NCBI RefSeq assembly: GCF_020514095.1
Contig: NZ_VTKY01000001.1
Span: forward strand, 124,001 to 188,000
DNA length: 64,000 bases
Reading direction: 5' to 3'
Origin: Synechococcus sp. MU1643
GTDB taxonomy: Bacteria; Cyanobacteriota; Cyanobacteriia; PCC-6307; Cyanobiaceae
Shown: positions 1 through 11,045 of the stretch, one piece after another
Layout of the letters: each line of letters opens with the position of its first letter
Numbering within the stretch: the first letter of the stretch is position 1
Position numbers and translations under genes: made by a program
Notes under the pieces: model-generated
What the model was told of the DNA's origin: nothing
Seen by the model: only the letters and a program-made list of their open reading frames with translations
The model's database searches: none

Positions 1-19
1 GAAGCGTGTTTCCTGCACG

Positions 20-634
20 TCAACGGTCGGACTGCGTTTCAGGCTTGTTCACTGGTGCGGGTTCCGGCGATGACTCCTTGGTCTCCTGAGGCAGAGGAAC
101 AAGCCATGCCGTGGCGATGGTGCACGCCAGAGCGACTCCAGCCAGAAGGGGTGGTCCAAGGCGTTTTTGCAGAGGAACGCGATCGACGATCTCCTGACGC
201 TTCAGGGGGCGAGCCTCGGGGAACGTCCAGGTCAGCTTGACCCGGCTGTCCAGCCGCAAGCGATCGAGGCAACGTACCAGATCGGCCAGTTCGGCGTCAT
301 CGAGTTTGAGCTGCAGCGGCTCAACGCCCTCTCGGCTGCTGCGCAGTTCCAGCCGATGGTTGGCTTGATCCGGCGCGATGCTCACAAAACCGCTCTCCTG
401 GCCAAAACGGCGCTGCACCCCAGACAAGCGATGTCTGGCGTAGGGCATCACGGCTCCCATCAGAGCCTCGAGATGATCCCGTGTGCCTTCCAGTTCCGGT
501 GCTCCGACCAACTGCAGCCGCCAGGACGACAGGATGCCGATCGCCTCATTGGAATGGCCGGCGGAGAGGTCGGGAAAGCCCTCGACCACCAGCCGTGCCG
601 CGGTCTGTTCGTATTGGTACGTCGTTTTCAACAT
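20..634 (-). CDS. DUF4335 family protein
   Basis: Protein of 204 residues. The bulk is a soluble domain of the cyanobacterial DUF4335 type, followed by one hydrophobic segment at about residues 163-181 (GPPLLAGVALACTIATAWLV) and a short Pro/Glu-rich tail. This suggests a C-terminally anchored membrane protein. No catalytic motif is visible. It lies 7 bases downstream of a DUF3038 gene on the same strand. These two families are commonly adjacent in cyanobacteria, so they are probably cotranscribed and may act together. The start is ATG at 634. The family assignment is from recognition of the sequence and its neighbour; the function is unknown. Confidence 0.75.
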   Translation of the reverse strand: MLKTTYQYEQTAARLVVEGFPDLSAGHSNEAIGILSSWRLQLVGAPELEGTRDHLEALMGAVMPYARHRLSGVQRRFGQESGFVSIAPDQANHRLELRSSREGVEPLQLKLDDAELADLVRCLDRLRLDSRVKLTWTFPEARPLKRQEIVDRVPLQKRLGPPLLAGVALACTIATAWLVPLPQETKESSPEPAPVNKPETQSDR

Positions 635-641
635 GGTCGGC

Positions 642-1190
642 CTAGGGCGTGGGGTCGAGCAGGGTGGCGCGGAGTCGATCGATTCCTCCTGGGCCTGCGC
701 AGAACGCCAGGGTGCTGATCAGTTCGCGGTGCAGAGGGCCCGCCGGCTCCATCGTGAGAAGGCGAACAACCGCTTCCCGCCGCTGATTCATCCGCTCTTC
801 GATGAGGTCGCGCAGGCGCTCGTGGAACAACTGCCAACGCTGTTGGGTGAGCTGTTCCGGCTCGCGGCTTGAGAGGAGTTGGTGGAGCATTGGGTAGAGC
901 CGATCTGCCATGGCACAAACCAGGCAGATCAGTGATTCGGCGTCCACTGGGTCGAGCTGGTCCCGTCGGGTAGTGCGCCGAAGCGGGTTATGACAGCGCC
1001 GCTTCCAGAGTTCAACCCGGTTAGGGAATTGCGCTTGAAGGCCCATCTGCTGGCTTGTCCAGACCATCGCCTCGCCACCATTGAGATCCAAAGCCTCGAT
1101 GGTCAGCAGCAATAGGTCGAGGCGCTCGACGCCCCGCCGGCTGAGACGCGCGCCGTCGGTGGGTGCGCTTGGGGCTAGAGCTTCAGTCAT
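642..1190 (-). CDS. DUF3038 family protein
   Basis: Soluble protein of 182 residues, rich in Arg and Leu and probably all-helical. It matches the cyanobacterial DUF3038 family in length and in its central Leu-rich stretch ([18 protein letters not shown], then [16 protein letters not shown]). The reading frame extends upstream to 1250, but ATG at 1190 is preferred because the extra N-terminus would run into the divergent apt gene, which starts at 1218. It is the first gene of a two-gene unit with the downstream DUF4335 gene. The function is not known. Confidence 0.75.
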   Translation of the reverse strand: MTEALAPSAPTDGARLSRRGVERLDLLLLTIEALDLNGGEAMVWTSQQMGLQAQFPNRVELWKRRCHNPLRRTTRRDQLDPVDAESLICLVCAMADRLYPMLHQLLSSREPEQLTQQRWQLFHERLRDLIEERMNQRREAVVRLLTMEPAGPLHRELISTLAFCAGPGGIDRLRATLLDPTP

Positions 1191-1217
1191 GGCTGCGATG
1201 ATGCCAGGGGCACCGCC

Positions 1218-1751
1218 ATGCGTCACCTGGATTTGGATCTTCAGTCGCACATTCGTTCAATTCCAGACTTTCCCAAGCCTGGAATTCTGTTTCGAGACAT
1301 CAACCCACTCCTGCGTTCGCCCGAGGCCATGGCCGAGGTGATTCAGCAGCTGGGACGGTTCTGCGACCAGGTGAAGCCGGATCTGATCGTTGGGATCGAA
1401 TCCCGGGGGTTCATCTTTGGGGCTCCTTTGGCCGGCGACCGACGGCTTGGCTTCGTGCCTGTGCGGAAGCCTGGAAAGCTGGCCGGCGAGGTGGTTGGTC
1501 TGGACTACGTCCTTGAGTACGGCACCGATCGACTGGAGATTCAAGCCGATGCCTTTGAGAATTCTCCCCGGGTCCTGGTGGTGGACGATCTACTGGCCAC
1601 CGGTGGAACTGCTGCGGCGACAGGACAGCTAGTGGAGCAGGCCGGCGGTTGTTTGGTGGGCTTTGCCTTTGTGATCGAGCTGGAGGGGCTCGGAGGTCGC
1701 CAGGCGTTGTCCTCAGGCCAACCCGTGGAAGCGTTGTTGCGCTACGGCTGA
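1218..1751 (+). CDS. apt: Adenine phosphoribosyltransferase
   Basis: Converts adenine and PRPP to AMP and pyrophosphate (purine salvage, cytosolic). The protein has 177 residues, the usual Apt length. The N-terminal [15 protein letters not shown] segment is typical of Apt. The PRPP-binding loop [14 protein letters not shown] lies at about residues 118-131. The dimer/flexible-loop region [13 protein letters not shown] is also present. The gene is divergent from the DUF3038 gene with only 27 bases between the starts, so both promoters must overlap. Its last 10 bases overlap the end of the convergent DUF2949 gene. Confidence 0.95.
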   Translation: MRHLDLDLQSHIRSIPDFPKPGILFRDINPLLRSPEAMAEVIQQLGRFCDQVKPDLIVGIESRGFIFGAPLAGDRRLGFVPVRKPGKLAGEVVGLDYVLEYGTDRLEIQADAFENSPRVLVVDDLLATGGTAAATGQLVEQAGGCLVGFAFVIELEGLGGRQALSSGQPVEALLRYG

Positions 1752-1954
1752 CTGTTCTGCCAGTCGAACACCTTCTCCAACTGCTTCAAACTCAACAACC
1801 CGAAGCTCCAAAGCACGATCGGGAGGGGAGCTTGTTCCAGTTCCGCCTGACGTTGCCCTAGTTCCAAGGCGCTGGGACTCAACCCCAAACGGCGCTGCAG
1901 AAAGTGCAGCAGCGCGTCAGTTGCTGGGGGTTGCCGCTGGCTGGACATCACCAT
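1742..1954 (-). CDS. DUF2949 family small protein
   Basis: Protein of 70 residues. It shows the DUF2949 pattern: an N-terminal helix ([19 protein letters not shown]), then [23 protein letters not shown]. The family is small and cyanobacterial with no known function. The start is ATG at 1954; an in-frame ATG two codons later (1948) is an alternative. The 3' end overlaps apt by 10 bases tail to tail. It lies just downstream of the FAD monooxygenase on the same strand (20 bases apart) and may be cotranscribed with it. Confidence 0.7.
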   Translation of the reverse strand: MVMSSQRQPPATDALLHFLQRRLGLSPSALELGQRQAELEQAPLPIVLWSFGLLSLKQLEKVFDWQNSQP

Positions 1955-1974
1955 GGTCGCGACTCGCGCTGGAC

Positions 1975-3120
1975 TCAGTTTGGCAAGGCCTGCCAGAGCT
2001 GCATGGGGCCGTCACTCATGGCCCGCAGGCTGAGTCGGCGCAACCCAGGGAACTGTTTCAGCAGTAGCAGTGCCAAGCGCCGCAGGGGAAGCAGCAGCGG
2101 TTGGTGGTTGGAAAACACTCGCACCAGAAGATCCGTCGCCAAACCCACCTGGAGCACATCAAGCCAGCGGCTCATCCCGTAGTGCCGAGCGATCGTTGCT
2201 GCGCTGCCGCCCCGCTCCACGGCGCGTAGCAACCCATCTACATCGCGCCAGCAGAGATTGAGCCCTTGGCCTCCCACGGGATGGCAGCGGTGGCCTGCTT
2301 CGCCGATCAGCACGCCCCGGCCGCGATGAAAGCGGCGAGCCAGCAGCCATTGTTGAGGGAAAGCACGGGGTTGATCGAGCAGGCGATCCGGTTCGATCCC
2401 CTGCGGGAGAACAGCGGCCAGCTGATCGAGAAATGCACTGCTTTGCAGCGTGCTGCGTTGCTGGCAACGCTGCCATGGTGCACTCCACACCACCTGGAAG
2501 GTTCCCTGACCCAAAGGCAGAACGGCGAGGGGGCCTTCCGGACGAAACAACTCGCAGGCCCTGTCGTGGGGAAGTCCCCGTAGGACAACTTTTGCGGTGA
2601 GACATCCCTGGCGATAGCGGATGCCCCAGTGACGAATGCCCCAGGCCTCTCGCGTGGGGGAGCGCGGTCCATCAGCCGCCACGATCAGGGCATCAGCGCT
2701 TGGATCAGGGCATGGTTCGGTCAGGTGAACTGCAACGTTGTCATTGGCCTCCAGCCGTGCCAGCAGCAGCTTCATCAATGGCCGGTGATCAAGGATCCAG
2801 CCAATGCCGTCATGGTTCCGATTGGCTGATGCCAGATCGTCCTGTCCAAAGAGAACGCGGGTGTTGGTAGCTCCATCTCGCAGATCAAGGTGACGGAAGG
2901 GCACCAAGGCATTGTGCAGGTCGTGCCAGAGCCCCAAATTTGTCAACAATCGACGACTGGAGTGGGTGATGGCATAGGCGCGGCTTCTGGACTGCAATTC
3001 CGATGACGACAGCGGGTCAAACAGGACCACACGCTGACCTCGGAGGCCGAGAGCAAGAGCTGTAAGGGCGCCGGTGGGACCAGCGCCCAATACATGAATC
3101 TCTGGAAGGGAAGGGACCAT
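1975..3120 (-). CDS. FAD-dependent monooxygenase, UbiH/VisC-like
   Basis: Flavoprotein hydroxylase of 381 residues. The N-terminal dinucleotide-binding motif is VLGAGPTGALTALALGLRG (residues about 10-28). A second FAD contact is IVAADGPRSPTREAWGI in the middle. The typical GEAGHRCHPVGGQGLNLCWRD motif lies near residues 273-292. This layout is that of the UbiH/COQ6 aromatic hydroxylase family. In cyanobacteria the substrate could be a quinone precursor or another aromatic compound, which the sequence does not decide. The start is ATG at 3120. A HLIP gene on the same strand begins upstream (3413) and ends 42 bases before this start. Confidence 0.85.
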   Translation of the reverse strand: MVPSLPEIHVLGAGPTGALTALALGLRGQRVVLFDPLSSSELQSRSRAYAITHSSRRLLTNLGLWHDLHNALVPFRHLDLRDGATNTRVLFGQDDLASANRNHDGIGWILDHRPLMKLLLARLEANDNVAVHLTEPCPDPSADALIVAADGPRSPTREAWGIRHWGIRYRQGCLTAKVVLRGLPHDRACELFRPEGPLAVLPLGQGTFQVVWSAPWQRCQQRSTLQSSAFLDQLAAVLPQGIEPDRLLDQPRAFPQQWLLARRFHRGRGVLIGEAGHRCHPVGGQGLNLCWRDVDGLLRAVERGGSAATIARHYGMSRWLDVLQVGLATDLLVRVFSNHQPLLLPLRRLALLLLKQFPGLRRLSLRAMSDGPMQLWQALPN

Positions 3121-3161
3121 TCAGGGAGTCTGGCCAGCCATCCCAATCCAGCGCGAGGCAA

Positions 3162-3464
<303 letters not shown>

Positions 3465-4121
3465 TCAGCGGCGGCTGTTCAGGCGGAGTTGGCAGAGTTC
3501 CTCAAAGGCTGGACGGAGCAGGAATGGGTACTCGCCAACCCACATCCGCATGCCCGGCAGCCAAGCATCGCTGAGGGCTCCGATCTGTGAGAAATCCTTG
3601 CGCTCACTCAGCACTAGGCAGCGGATCAGGCTGCCGCGTCGGATCGACTGGTGCTTTTTCTCCATCGGAAATGCCACTCGGCCGAGATAGCCCTCCTCGT
3701 CTTCGAGTTCGAGCAGCATCCATGTGCGTCGGTTCTCCACGAGTTCCAGCCGGCCTCGGCTGTCGGCTTGCTCGTGGCGGTTTTCCACCCGTTCTCGGGT
3801 GATCACGTCAGCTATTTCGCCCTCAAACAGTGCAGCCGAGGGATATCGCCGCAGGGTCGCGTTGCGCTGGCCGGCCTGAACGATTGGGCCCCAAAGCACA
3901 TACAGGAAAAAAACGACGCTGATCACCAGCCAGACGGGGCCCCAGCGGCTACCGAGCTGCGCTTGGTTGTAGATCAGGAATGTGATGACTCCACCGATGG
4001 CGGCGATCATCAGGCGCTGCAGCACCTCCTGGGGGTTGCCGAGGGAGAAGCGGAACTGGTTGCCGGTGGCAACGGCAGGGATTAACCGTTGCAGTTCACC
4101 GGGGCGAAGGGGAATGAGCAT
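3465..4121 (-). CDS. Conserved cyanobacterial membrane protein
   Basis: Protein of 218 residues with two hydrophobic segments at about residues 36-52 and 59-80 (LMIAAIGGVITFLIY; VWLVISVVFFLYVLWGPI). They are followed by a charged soluble domain rich in Arg and Glu (ENRRTWMLLELEDEEGYLGR). Homologues in cyanobacteria are often labelled 'phosphate ABC transporter permease', but nothing in the sequence resembles an ABC permease (no EAA loop, too few helices). I therefore treat it as a conserved membrane protein of unknown role. It begins 10 bases after the dapB stop codon on the same strand, so they are probably cotranscribed. Confidence 0.7.
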   Translation of the reverse strand: MLIPLRPGELQRLIPAVATGNQFRFSLGNPQEVLQRLMIAAIGGVITFLIYNQAQLGSRWGPVWLVISVVFFLYVLWGPIVQAGQRNATLRRYPSAALFEGEIADVITRERVENRHEQADSRGRLELVENRRTWMLLELEDEEGYLGRVAFPMEKKHQSIRRGSLIRCLVLSERKDFSQIGALSDAWLPGMRMWVGEYPFLLRPAFEELCQLRLNSRR

Positions 4122-4131
4122 GGTGTCGCCT

Positions 4132-4965
4132 TCAGATCAGGCGCTCAAGGCCATACACAAGGCTGCCGAGGCTGCCCACCTTGCGCACCGTGAGCAGCAC
4201 GCCTGGCATGTAGGCGGAGCGATCGATCGTGTCGTGACGCAGGGTGTAGGTCTCCCCCGGGGCACCGAACATCACTTCCTGGTGAGCCACCAGGCCCGGC
4301 AGCCGCACGGAGTGCAGCCGCAGACCACTGTCCCGCTGTCCACCGCGGCAACCCGCTAGGGATTCGTGCTCGTCCACTTCCTCGGGATTGAAGCTTTTCC
4401 CCAGCTCTTCCATCAGCTCAGCGGTTTTGATGCAGGTGCCGCTGGGGGCGTCGGCCTTGCGGTTGTGGTGCAACTCCGTCAGTTCCGCGTGGTCGTAAAA
4501 CCGTGCCGCTGCGGCTGCCGCTTGCTGCAACAGCACCATGCCCACTGAAAAATTCGGGATCACGGCCCCACCCACGGACGCTTTGGCCGAAAACTCGGTG
4601 AGGTCGTTGAGTTGCTCCGGGGATAACCCCGTGGTTCCGATCACGGGATGAACGCCGTAGGCAATCGCCGCTCGGGTGTGCTCGTACACAACGGAAGGGT
4701 GGGTGAAGTCCACCAGCACGGCGCCGCTGCCGCTGTCCCGCACCGATTGGCTCACAGCGCAGAGACAGCCTTCGAAATCAGCCGTCACGGCCACCTCAAG
4801 CTCGCCCAAGCCCAGCTCCAGGCCCACGTCGGCCCCCTCTTTGCCGGGTGTGTTGTCGATGGCGCCAGCAAGACTGCAGTCTTGGGCTCCCACCACAGCC
4901 TTGATCACCTCGGCGCCCATTCGCCCCAAGGCACCGGCGACAACGACGGGAATCGGACCAGTCAT
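4132..4965 (-). CDS. dapB: 4-hydroxy-tetrahydrodipicolinate reductase
   Basis: NAD(P)H-dependent reductase of the diaminopimelate/lysine pathway. It supplies lysine and the peptidoglycan cross-linker. The protein has 277 residues, normal for DapB. The N-terminal Rossmann motif is [14 protein letters not shown] (about residues 8-21). The catalytic/substrate motif [14 protein letters not shown], with the paired His and the Lys, is near residues 163-176. The middle contains [10 protein letters not shown], another DapB hallmark. The start is ATG at 4965, 118 bases upstream of and divergent from chlH, so this gap must hold both promoters. Confidence 0.96.
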   Translation of the reverse strand: MTGPIPVVVAGALGRMGAEVIKAVVGAQDCSLAGAIDNTPGKEGADVGLELGLGELEVAVTADFEGCLCAVSQSVRDSGSGAVLVDFTHPSVVYEHTRAAIAYGVHPVIGTTGLSPEQLNDLTEFSAKASVGGAVIPNFSVGMVLLQQAAAAAARFYDHAELTELHHNRKADAPSGTCIKTAELMEELGKSFNPEEVDEHESLAGCRGGQRDSGLRLHSVRLPGLVAHQEVMFGAPGETYTLRHDTIDRSAYMPGVLLTVRKVGSLGSLVYGLERLI

Positions 4966-5082
4966 GAAAGCGCAGCAGACGCTTCAAAGCCTATGGGTCG
5001 GCTCGTGTAACGGCCGATCAGAAATCCTCGCGTCCCTAGGGCCAGTCACCGTAAGGTTCTTTACATTGCTAAAAGCTCCCAG

Positions 5083-8000
5083 ATGTTCACACAGGTCCGC
5101 TCCGCCGATCGCCGCGTTGCTCCTGTTGAGGGTCAGAACCACAAGTCCGTGATGAAAGCGGTTTATGTGGTACTGGAGCCCCAGTATCAAAACGCCCTCA
5201 CTCAGGCTGCGACGGCACTGAATGCCTCAGGCGGCGATCTCGGGATCGAGCTGAGCGGATATCTGATCGAAGAACTCCGCGACGACGACAACTACGCCGG
5301 CTTCTGTGCCGATGTGGCTGAGGCTGATGTCTTTGTCGCCTCCTTGATCTTCATTGAAGATCTGGCTCAGAAGGTTGTGGACGCCGTTGCCCCACACCGC
5401 GACCGACTCAAGGCGGCTGTGGTCTTCCCGTCCATGCCTGAAGTGATGCGGCTGAACAAGCTGGGCAGCTTCTCGATGGCTCAGCTCGGTCAGAGCAAGA
5501 GCGCCATCGCAGGCTTCATGAAGAAGCGGAAGGAGGCCGGAGGTGCTGGTTTCCAGGACGCGATGCTCAAGCTGCTGAACACCCTGCCCACCGTCCTCAA
5601 GTACCTGCCAGTCGAGAAGGCGCAGGATGCCCGCAGCTTCATGCTCAGCTTCCAGTACTGGCTGGGCGGTACTCCCGATAACCTCCGCAACTTCCTGTTG
5701 ATGCTGGCGGACAAGTACGTCTTCCCAGCGGCAGAAGGTGAGGAGCGTCCAGCGATGGACGTGGCAGAGCCTGAAGTGTTCCCCGACCTCGGGATCTGGC
5801 ACCCCCTGGCTCCTTCGATGTTCGAGGACCTCAAGGAATATTTGAACTGGAACTCCAGTCGCTCAGACCTGTCTGAGGAAGCCCGCAAAGGACCTGTGAT
5901 TGGCCTGGTGCTGCAGCGCAGCCACATCGTCACCGGTGACGATGCGCATTACGTGGCCACCATCCAGGAACTGGAGTTCCGTGGCGCCCGCGTGATTCCG
6001 ATCTTCTGCGGTGGCCTCGACTTCTCGAAGCCTGTCAACGCTTTCTTCTACGACCCGCTGAATCCCGAGCAGCCCCTGGTGGACGGCATCGTCTCCCTCA
6101 CCGGTTTTGCGCTGGTCGGTGGCCCGGCCCGCCAGGACCACCCCAAGGCGATTGAGTCGCTGAAAAAGCTAAACCGCCCCTACATGGTTGCGCTTCCTCT
6201 CGTCTTCCAAACCACCCAGGAGTGGGAACAGAGCGACCTCGGCCTGCACCCAGTGCAGGTGGCCTTGCAGATCGCCATTCCAGAACTTGATGGTGCCATC
6301 GAGCCCATTGTTCTGTCTGGTCGCGACGACGCCACCGGCAAAGCTCACACCCTCCAAGATCGGGTTGATGCCATTGCTGAGCGCGCAATCCGCTGGTCAT
6401 CACTGCGGATCAAGCCCCGCAACGAAAAGAAGCTGGCGATCACTGTGTTCAGCTTCCCTCCCGACAAGGGCAACGTCGGAACGGCGGCTTACCTCGACGT
6501 CTTCGGCTCCATCCATCGGGTGATGCAGGAGATGAAGGCCAAGGGATACGACGTCCAGGACATGCCTTCAACTCCTCGAGAGCTGTTGGAGGCTGTCATC
6601 AATGACGCCGATGCCATGCAGGGTTCCCCGGAGCTGTCCATCGCCCATCGGATGAGTGTCGAAGAGTACGAGCGCCTGACTCCTTACTCCGAGCGGCTTG
6701 AAGAGAACTGGGGTAAGCCCCCCGGCAACCTCAACAGCGATGGCCAGAACCTTTTGGTTTTCGGTCGCCACTTCGGCAACCTCTTCGTCGGTGTTCAGCC
6801 CACCTTTGGCTACGAAGGTGACCCGATGCGCCTGCTCTACTCCCGTAGTGCAAGCCCTCACCATGGCTTCGCCGCCTACTACACCTACCTGCAGAAGATC
6901 TGGAAGGCTGATGCGGTGTTGCATTTCGGCACCCACGGTTCCCTCGAATTCATGCCCGGAAAGCAGATGGGCATGAGCGAAACCTGCTATCCCGATTCAC
7001 TCATCGGTGCGCTGCCCAATCTTTATTACTACGCCGCCAACAACCCCTCCGAGGCCACCATTGCCAAGCGGAGGGGTTATGCCTCCACCATCAGTTACCT
7101 CACCCCTCCTGCCGAAAATGCTGGCCTCTACAGGGGCCTGAAGGAACTGGGTGAACTGGTTGGTTCCTACCAGCAGCTCCGTGAGGGCGGCCGCGGCATT
7201 CAGATCGTCAACACCATCGTTGAGACGGCACGTCAGTGCAACCTTGATAAGGACGTCGACCTTCCTGAGGAAGATGCTTCGACCCTCGAATTGGAGGGTC
7301 GCGATGCCCTCGTGGGTGCCGTCTATCGCCAGTTGATGGAGATTGAAAGCCGTCTCCTTCCTTGTGGCCTGCACACCATTGGCAAGCCTCCCACCGCGGA
7401 GGAAGCGGTTGCCACGTTGGTGAGCATCGCTGCTCTTGAGCGTGAGGAGGATGGTCTGCGCTCACTCCCCGGTCTGCTGGCTGAGGCGATGGGTCGCTCC
7501 ATTGAAGACATCTACAAAGGCAACGACGAGGGCGTGCTCGCTGATGTCGAGCTCAACCGCACGATCACGGAGACATCCCGCGCTGCGATCGGTGCCATGG
7601 TTCGCACCCTCACTGGTCGTGATGGTCGTGTCAGCCTGCGCAACAGCTTTGGTTGGTTCTACGACCTGCTGGCGAGGTTTGGCTTCAAGCTTCCCTCACC
7701 CTGGTTGCGGGCTTGTTGTACGGCCGGTTTCGTTCAGATCGATTCCACCGAGCTCGACAAACTCTTTGCATATCTGCGCTTCTGCCTCGAGCAGGTGTGT
7801 GCCGACATGGAGATGGAGAGTCTCCTGAAGGCGCTGGATGGCGAATACATCCTTCCGGGCCCAGGTGGTGACCCGATTCGGAATCCTGGTGTGCTTCCCA
7901 GCGGCAAGAACATCCACGCGCTGGATCCGCAGGCGATTCCCACCCGTGCCGCGGTGGCTGCGGCCAAGAGTGTTGTCGACAAGTTGATTGATCGTCAGCG

Positions 8001-9093
8001 CGAGGAGCAGGGCACTTGGCCCGAGACCATCGCTTGCGTGCTTTGGGGAACGGACAACATCAAGACCTATGGCGAATCCCTGGCTCAGATTCTCTGGTTC
8101 GTCGGTGTCAAGCCGATGCCTGACTCCGTGGGTCGGGTCAACAAGCTTGAGCTGATTCCCCTCGAAGAACTCGGTCGTCCCCGTGTTGATGTGGTGGTGA
8201 ACTGCTCGGGTGTGTTCCGCGATCTGTTCATCAACCAGATGGCCCTGATTGATCAGGCCGTGAAGATGGCTGCAGAGGCCGACGAGCCCCTGGAGCAGAA
8301 CTTTGTACGCAAGCACGCCCTTGAGCAGGCAGAGAAAGAAGGCATGAGCCTGCGTGATGCGGCCTGCCGGGTGTTCTCCAACGCCAGCGGCAGCTACAGC
8401 TCCAACGTGAACCTTGCGGTGGAGAACAGCACCTGGGAGGAGGAAGGTGAGCTGCAGGAGATGTACCTCTCCCGCAAGACCTTTGCCTTCAATGCTGACA
8501 ACCCTGGTGAGATGAACCAGAAGCGGGAGGTGTTCGAGAACGTGATGAAGACAGCGGACGTGACCTTCCAGAATCTGGATTCAGCTGAGATTTCCCTCAC
8601 CGATGTGAGCCACTACTTCGACTCCGATCCCACCAAGCTGATCGCGGGCCTCCGTGATGACGGCAAAGCCCCCACCAGTTACATTGCTGACACCACCACG
8701 GCCAATGCGCAGGTTCGTTCGCTGAGTGAAACGATCCGCCTGGATTCACGCACCAAGTTGCTGAATCCCAAGTGGTACGAAGGCATGCTCGACTCCGGTT
8801 ATGAGGGTGTGCGAGAGGTGGCCAAGCGCCTCAACTTCACTTTGGGTTGGAGTGCAACCAGTGGTGCCGTAGACAACTTCGTTTACGAGGAAGCCAACGA
8901 GACCTTCATCAATGACCCGGAGATGCGCAAGCGTCTTCTGGAATTGAACCCCAACAGCTTCCGCCAGATTGTGGGCACGCTTCTTGAGGTTCATGGTCGC
9001 GGCTACTGGGAAACCTCAGACGAAAACATCGAACAGCTGCAGGAGCTTTATCAGGAAGTGGAAGATCGGATTGAGGGTGTTGTTACCGACTGA
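5083..9093 (+). CDS. chlH: Magnesium chelatase subunit H
   Basis: Large porphyrin-binding catalytic subunit of Mg-chelatase. With ChlI and ChlD it inserts Mg2+ into protoporphyrin IX, the first committed step of chlorophyll synthesis. The length of 1336 residues is standard for ChlH. Conserved blocks visible include VVYVVLE-type sequence near residue 27, [17 protein letters not shown] near residue 615, and the C-terminal [14 protein letters not shown] region typical of CobN/ChlH. The ATG at 5083 gives the usual MFTQVRSA N-terminus; an internal ATG at 5152 is less likely. chlI and chlD are not in the window. A strong intrinsic terminator follows the stop. Confidence 0.98.
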   Translation: MFTQVRSADRRVAPVEGQNHKSVMKAVYVVLEPQYQNALTQAATALNASGGDLGIELSGYLIEELRDDDNYAGFCADVAEADVFVASLIFIEDLAQKVVDAVAPHRDRLKAAVVFPSMPEVMRLNKLGSFSMAQLGQSKSAIAGFMKKRKEAGGAGFQDAMLKLLNTLPTVLKYLPVEKAQDARSFMLSFQYWLGGTPDNLRNFLLMLADKYVFPAAEGEERPAMDVAEPEVFPDLGIWHPLAPSMFEDLKEYLNWNSSRSDLSEEARKGPVIGLVLQRSHIVTGDDAHYVATIQELEFRGARVIPIFCGGLDFSKPVNAFFYDPLNPEQPLVDGIVSLTGFALVGGPARQDHPKAIESLKKLNRPYMVALPLVFQTTQEWEQSDLGLHPVQVALQIAIPELDGAIEPIVLSGRDDATGKAHTLQDRVDAIAERAIRWSSLRIKPRNEKKLAITVFSFPPDKGNVGTAAYLDVFGSIHRVMQEMKAKGYDVQDMPSTPRELLEAVINDADAMQGSPELSIAHRMSVEEYERLTPYSERLEENWGKPPGNLNSDGQNLLVFGRHFGNLFVGVQPTFGYEGDPMRLLYSRSASPHHGFAAYYTYLQKIWKADAVLHFGTHGSLEFMPGKQMGMSETCYPDSLIGALPNLYYYAANNPSEATIAKRRGYASTISYLTPPAENAGLYRGLKELGELVGSYQQLREGGRGIQIVNTIVETARQCNLDKDVDLPEEDASTLELEGRDALVGAVYRQLMEIESRLLPCGLHTIGKPPTAEEAVATLVSIAALEREEDGLRSLPGLLAEAMGRSIEDIYKGNDEGVLADVELNRTITETSRAAIGAMVRTLTGRDGRVSLRNSFGWFYDLLARFGFKLPSPWLRACCTAGFVQIDSTELDKLFAYLRFCLEQVCADMEMESLLKALDGEYILPGPGGDPIRNPGVLPSGKNIHALDPQAIPTRAAVAAAKSVVDKLIDRQREEQGTWPETIACVLWGTDNIKTYGESLAQILWFVGVKPMPDSVGRVNKLELIPLEELGRPRVDVVVNCSGVFRDLFINQMALIDQAVKMAAEADEPLEQNFVRKHALEQAEKEGMSLRDAACRVFSNASGSYSSNVNLAVENSTWEEEGELQEMYLSRKTFAFNADNPGEMNQKREVFENVMKTADVTFQNLDSAEISLTDVSHYFDSDPTKLIAGLRDDGKAPTSYIADTTTANAQVRSLSETIRLDSRTKLLNPKWYEGMLDSGYEGVREVAKRLNFTLGWSATSGAVDNFVYEEANETFINDPEMRKRLLELNPNSFRQIVGTLLEVHGRGYWETSDENIEQLQELYQEVEDRIEGVVTD

Positions 9094-9116
9094 TCTTCAG
9101 GCAAGCGTTGAGCATC

Positions 9117-9149
9117 AGCCAGAGTTCTCTACGAATTCTGGCTTTTTTT
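9117..9149 (+). terminator. Intrinsic terminator of chlH
   Basis: An 11-bp stem (AGCCAGAGTTC paired with GAATTCTGGCT, one G-T wobble) with a five-base loop is followed by seven T residues on the plus strand, 24 bases after the chlH stop. The U-tract is present only in the plus orientation. Confidence 0.9.
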
Positions 9150-9171
9150 GTTGGGGATGAATTGGTTGCAT

Positions 9172-10155
9172 TCAGAGCTGCGAAATGTTGAACTCTGCCT
9201 TTCTTGCTGCAAGGCTGATCTTTGCTGTTTTGAAATCAACTCCAGCCCACTGTTGATACATTTTTAAGCTGCGATTCGTCCCTAATCCGAAGGATTTAAG
9301 TTCGCCAGGATGATCATTGAAGCAACGGATTGCTGCCGGGGCATTGTCGAGGCTGCCAAGCAGTCTGTGAACACGTTTGAGTGAGCGAAGGTTGTACTTG
9401 TGCCAGTCACTGTGATCACCCCAATGAGTAGCTGAATGTTCTGCTGCGGGGTTTTCTGGCTTGTAGAGATGAAAAAGAAGCAGGCGATTTGGGGCGTAGA
9501 TGTTGAAACCCGAAGTCCAAAGTCGTGCCGACATTGCAATCTCTTCCCCATAGAAGTAGAGCTCGGGGTCGTAGGGCACCTCTCTCACGATTGAGCCAGC
9601 TCCGAACAGGAAGCCTCCAGCGATAAAGGCTCCGGGGATAGGACGTTCTGGCTGTTCTTCTGGAAGCTGGAATCGGCTGATGCCTCGTAACTTGAGGATG
9701 CCGTATGAATCGAACTCACCCGCACCCATCACCGGCAATGTTGATGTTTGCAATCGACAGGGTGGTTGAAAGCCGTTGGGGTAAACACTGAGGATGGCTC
9801 GCTCATCGCTGCATTCTTTCCAGGCCTTCAGCAGCAGGTCATCCCAGTGCTCCACGGACCGCATGTGGCTGTCGATCTGAAGTAGGAAATCTTCCCCGCC
9901 GTAAAAGCTTTGGGCCTGCCGACGGGCCCAGCAGGCTCCATGACTTTCCTTTGCATCGAGCCTGACGATCTTCAGGTGTGGATGATTCGGAAATGCACTT
10001 TCTCCCCAGTGGGTTGGGTCGTCATCAGCCAGCTGCAGGCAGATGCCGAAGCGCAGGCGTTCGGGTTGTGCTGCCCTTTCGATCAGGTTGTGCAGCGTGG
10101 CCGGAAGATCCGGGTCTCGGTAAGACGCGATCTGTATGAAGATCGTGGATCTCAC
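9172..10155 (-). CDS. Glycosyltransferase of the GlcNAc (Skp1-type) family
   Basis: Protein of about 327 residues resembling the 'GlcNAc' glycosyltransferase family (Pfam-type PF11397), whose eukaryotic members add GlcNAc to Skp1 hydroxyproline. Hallmarks are an N-terminal IFIQIASYRDPDLPATL, a DXD-like motif in LLQIDSHMRSVEHWDDLL near residues 92-110, and GAFIAGGFLFGAGS followed by DPELYFYGEEIAMSARLW. The acceptor in a cyanobacterium is unknown and could be a surface glycan. The GTG start at 10155 overlaps the folP stop as GTGA, indicating translational coupling; a TTG one codon upstream is an alternative. It is the last gene of the tpiA-folP cluster. Confidence 0.8.
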   Translation of the reverse strand: MRSTIFIQIASYRDPDLPATLHNLIERAAQPERLRFGICLQLADDDPTHWGESAFPNHPHLKIVRLDAKESHGACWARRQAQSFYGGEDFLLQIDSHMRSVEHWDDLLLKAWKECSDERAILSVYPNGFQPPCRLQTSTLPVMGAGEFDSYGILKLRGISRFQLPEEQPERPIPGAFIAGGFLFGAGSIVREVPYDPELYFYGEEIAMSARLWTSGFNIYAPNRLLLFHLYKPENPAAEHSATHWGDHSDWHKYNLRSLKRVHRLLGSLDNAPAAIRCFNDHPGELKSFGLGTNRSLKMYQQWAGVDFKTAKISLAARKAEFNISQL

Positions 10156-11045
10156 CAAAGGGCGGCAGCCATGCGCAGCGTCTGGCTGATGGGGCCTACA
10201 TCGTGCACCCGAAGCACGGCAGTGCGCGCCTGAGCGCAGCGGCAGGCCACGGCAGCGGTCCCCCAGAGCCGCGCTTTCGGTCTGGGCTCGTCGAGCACGG
10301 CACCAATGAAGCGCTTGCGCGAAGGACCGATCAGCACCGGTTGCGGGCCCTCAGTGAGTTGTTCCAGATCCCGCAGCAGCTGGAGGTTCTGCTCGTGGGT
10401 CTTGGCAAAACCGAGACCCGGATCCCAGATGATTTGGCTTTCCAGGACGCCGGCTTGAATCGCGGCCTCACTGCGCTCCCGCAACGCCTCCTTCACATCC
10501 GCAACGACATCGGTATAGGTCGTGAGTTGATCCATGGTTTGGCTGTCACCGCGGCTGTGCATCAGCACCACCGGACAGCCCGCGTCGGAGACCACGCGCA
10601 GCAGATCGGGATCCCGCCTGCCACCGCTCACATCATTGATCCAATTGGCACCTGCCTCCAGTGCTTTGGCGGCAACTGGTGCGAGAAACGTGTCGATGGA
10701 GATCAGGGCCTCTGGGCAGTGCTGCCGGATTGCTTGGAGCGCAGGCAACAGTCGGCGTAATTCCTCCTCGGCGCCAACCTCCTCAGCCCCAGGGCGGGTG
10801 CTCTGTGCTCCCAGATCCAACACGTCAGCGCCATTGCTCAGTTGCCACTGGGCTTCGGCGAGGGCCCGTTCGCTGGCGAGGAATCGTCCTCCATCGCTGA
10901 ATGAATCAGGGGTGATGTTGATAACCCCCATCACTGTTGTGCGTTGGCGCCAGCCCTGGGGCCAGTTGCCTGAATCAAGCTGCTTGGTAGTTGGCAATTC
11001 GTCCAAAGCTTTCAGGCTCCAAGGAAGCTCCCCCCACCAGAACAC
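10152..11045 (-). CDS. folP: Dihydropteroate synthase
   Basis: Condenses p-aminobenzoate with dihydropterin pyrophosphate in folate synthesis. The signature [16 protein letters not shown] lies near residues 38-53. [14 protein letters not shown] (the second DHPS signature), SIDTF, INDVSGG and the C-terminal [10 protein letters not shown] are all present. The frame is open to 11045, which would overlap tpiA by 71 bases. A TTG at 10997 would shorten the protein by 16 residues and the overlap to 23 bases, so the start is uncertain. It lies between tpiA and a glycosyltransferase on the same strand, all with overlapping ends. Confidence 0.95.
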   Translation of the reverse strand: MFWWGELPWSLKALDELPTTKQLDSGNWPQGWRQRTTVMGVINITPDSFSDGGRFLASERALAEAQWQLSNGADVLDLGAQSTRPGAEEVGAEEELRRLLPALQAIRQHCPEALISIDTFLAPVAAKALEAGANWINDVSGGRRDPDLLRVVSDAGCPVVLMHSRGDSQTMDQLTTYTDVVADVKEALRERSEAAIQAGVLESQIIWDPGLGFAKTHEQNLQLLRDLEQLTEGPQPVLIGPSRKRFIGAVLDEPRPKARLWGTAAVACRCAQARTAVLRVHDVGPISQTLRMAAALW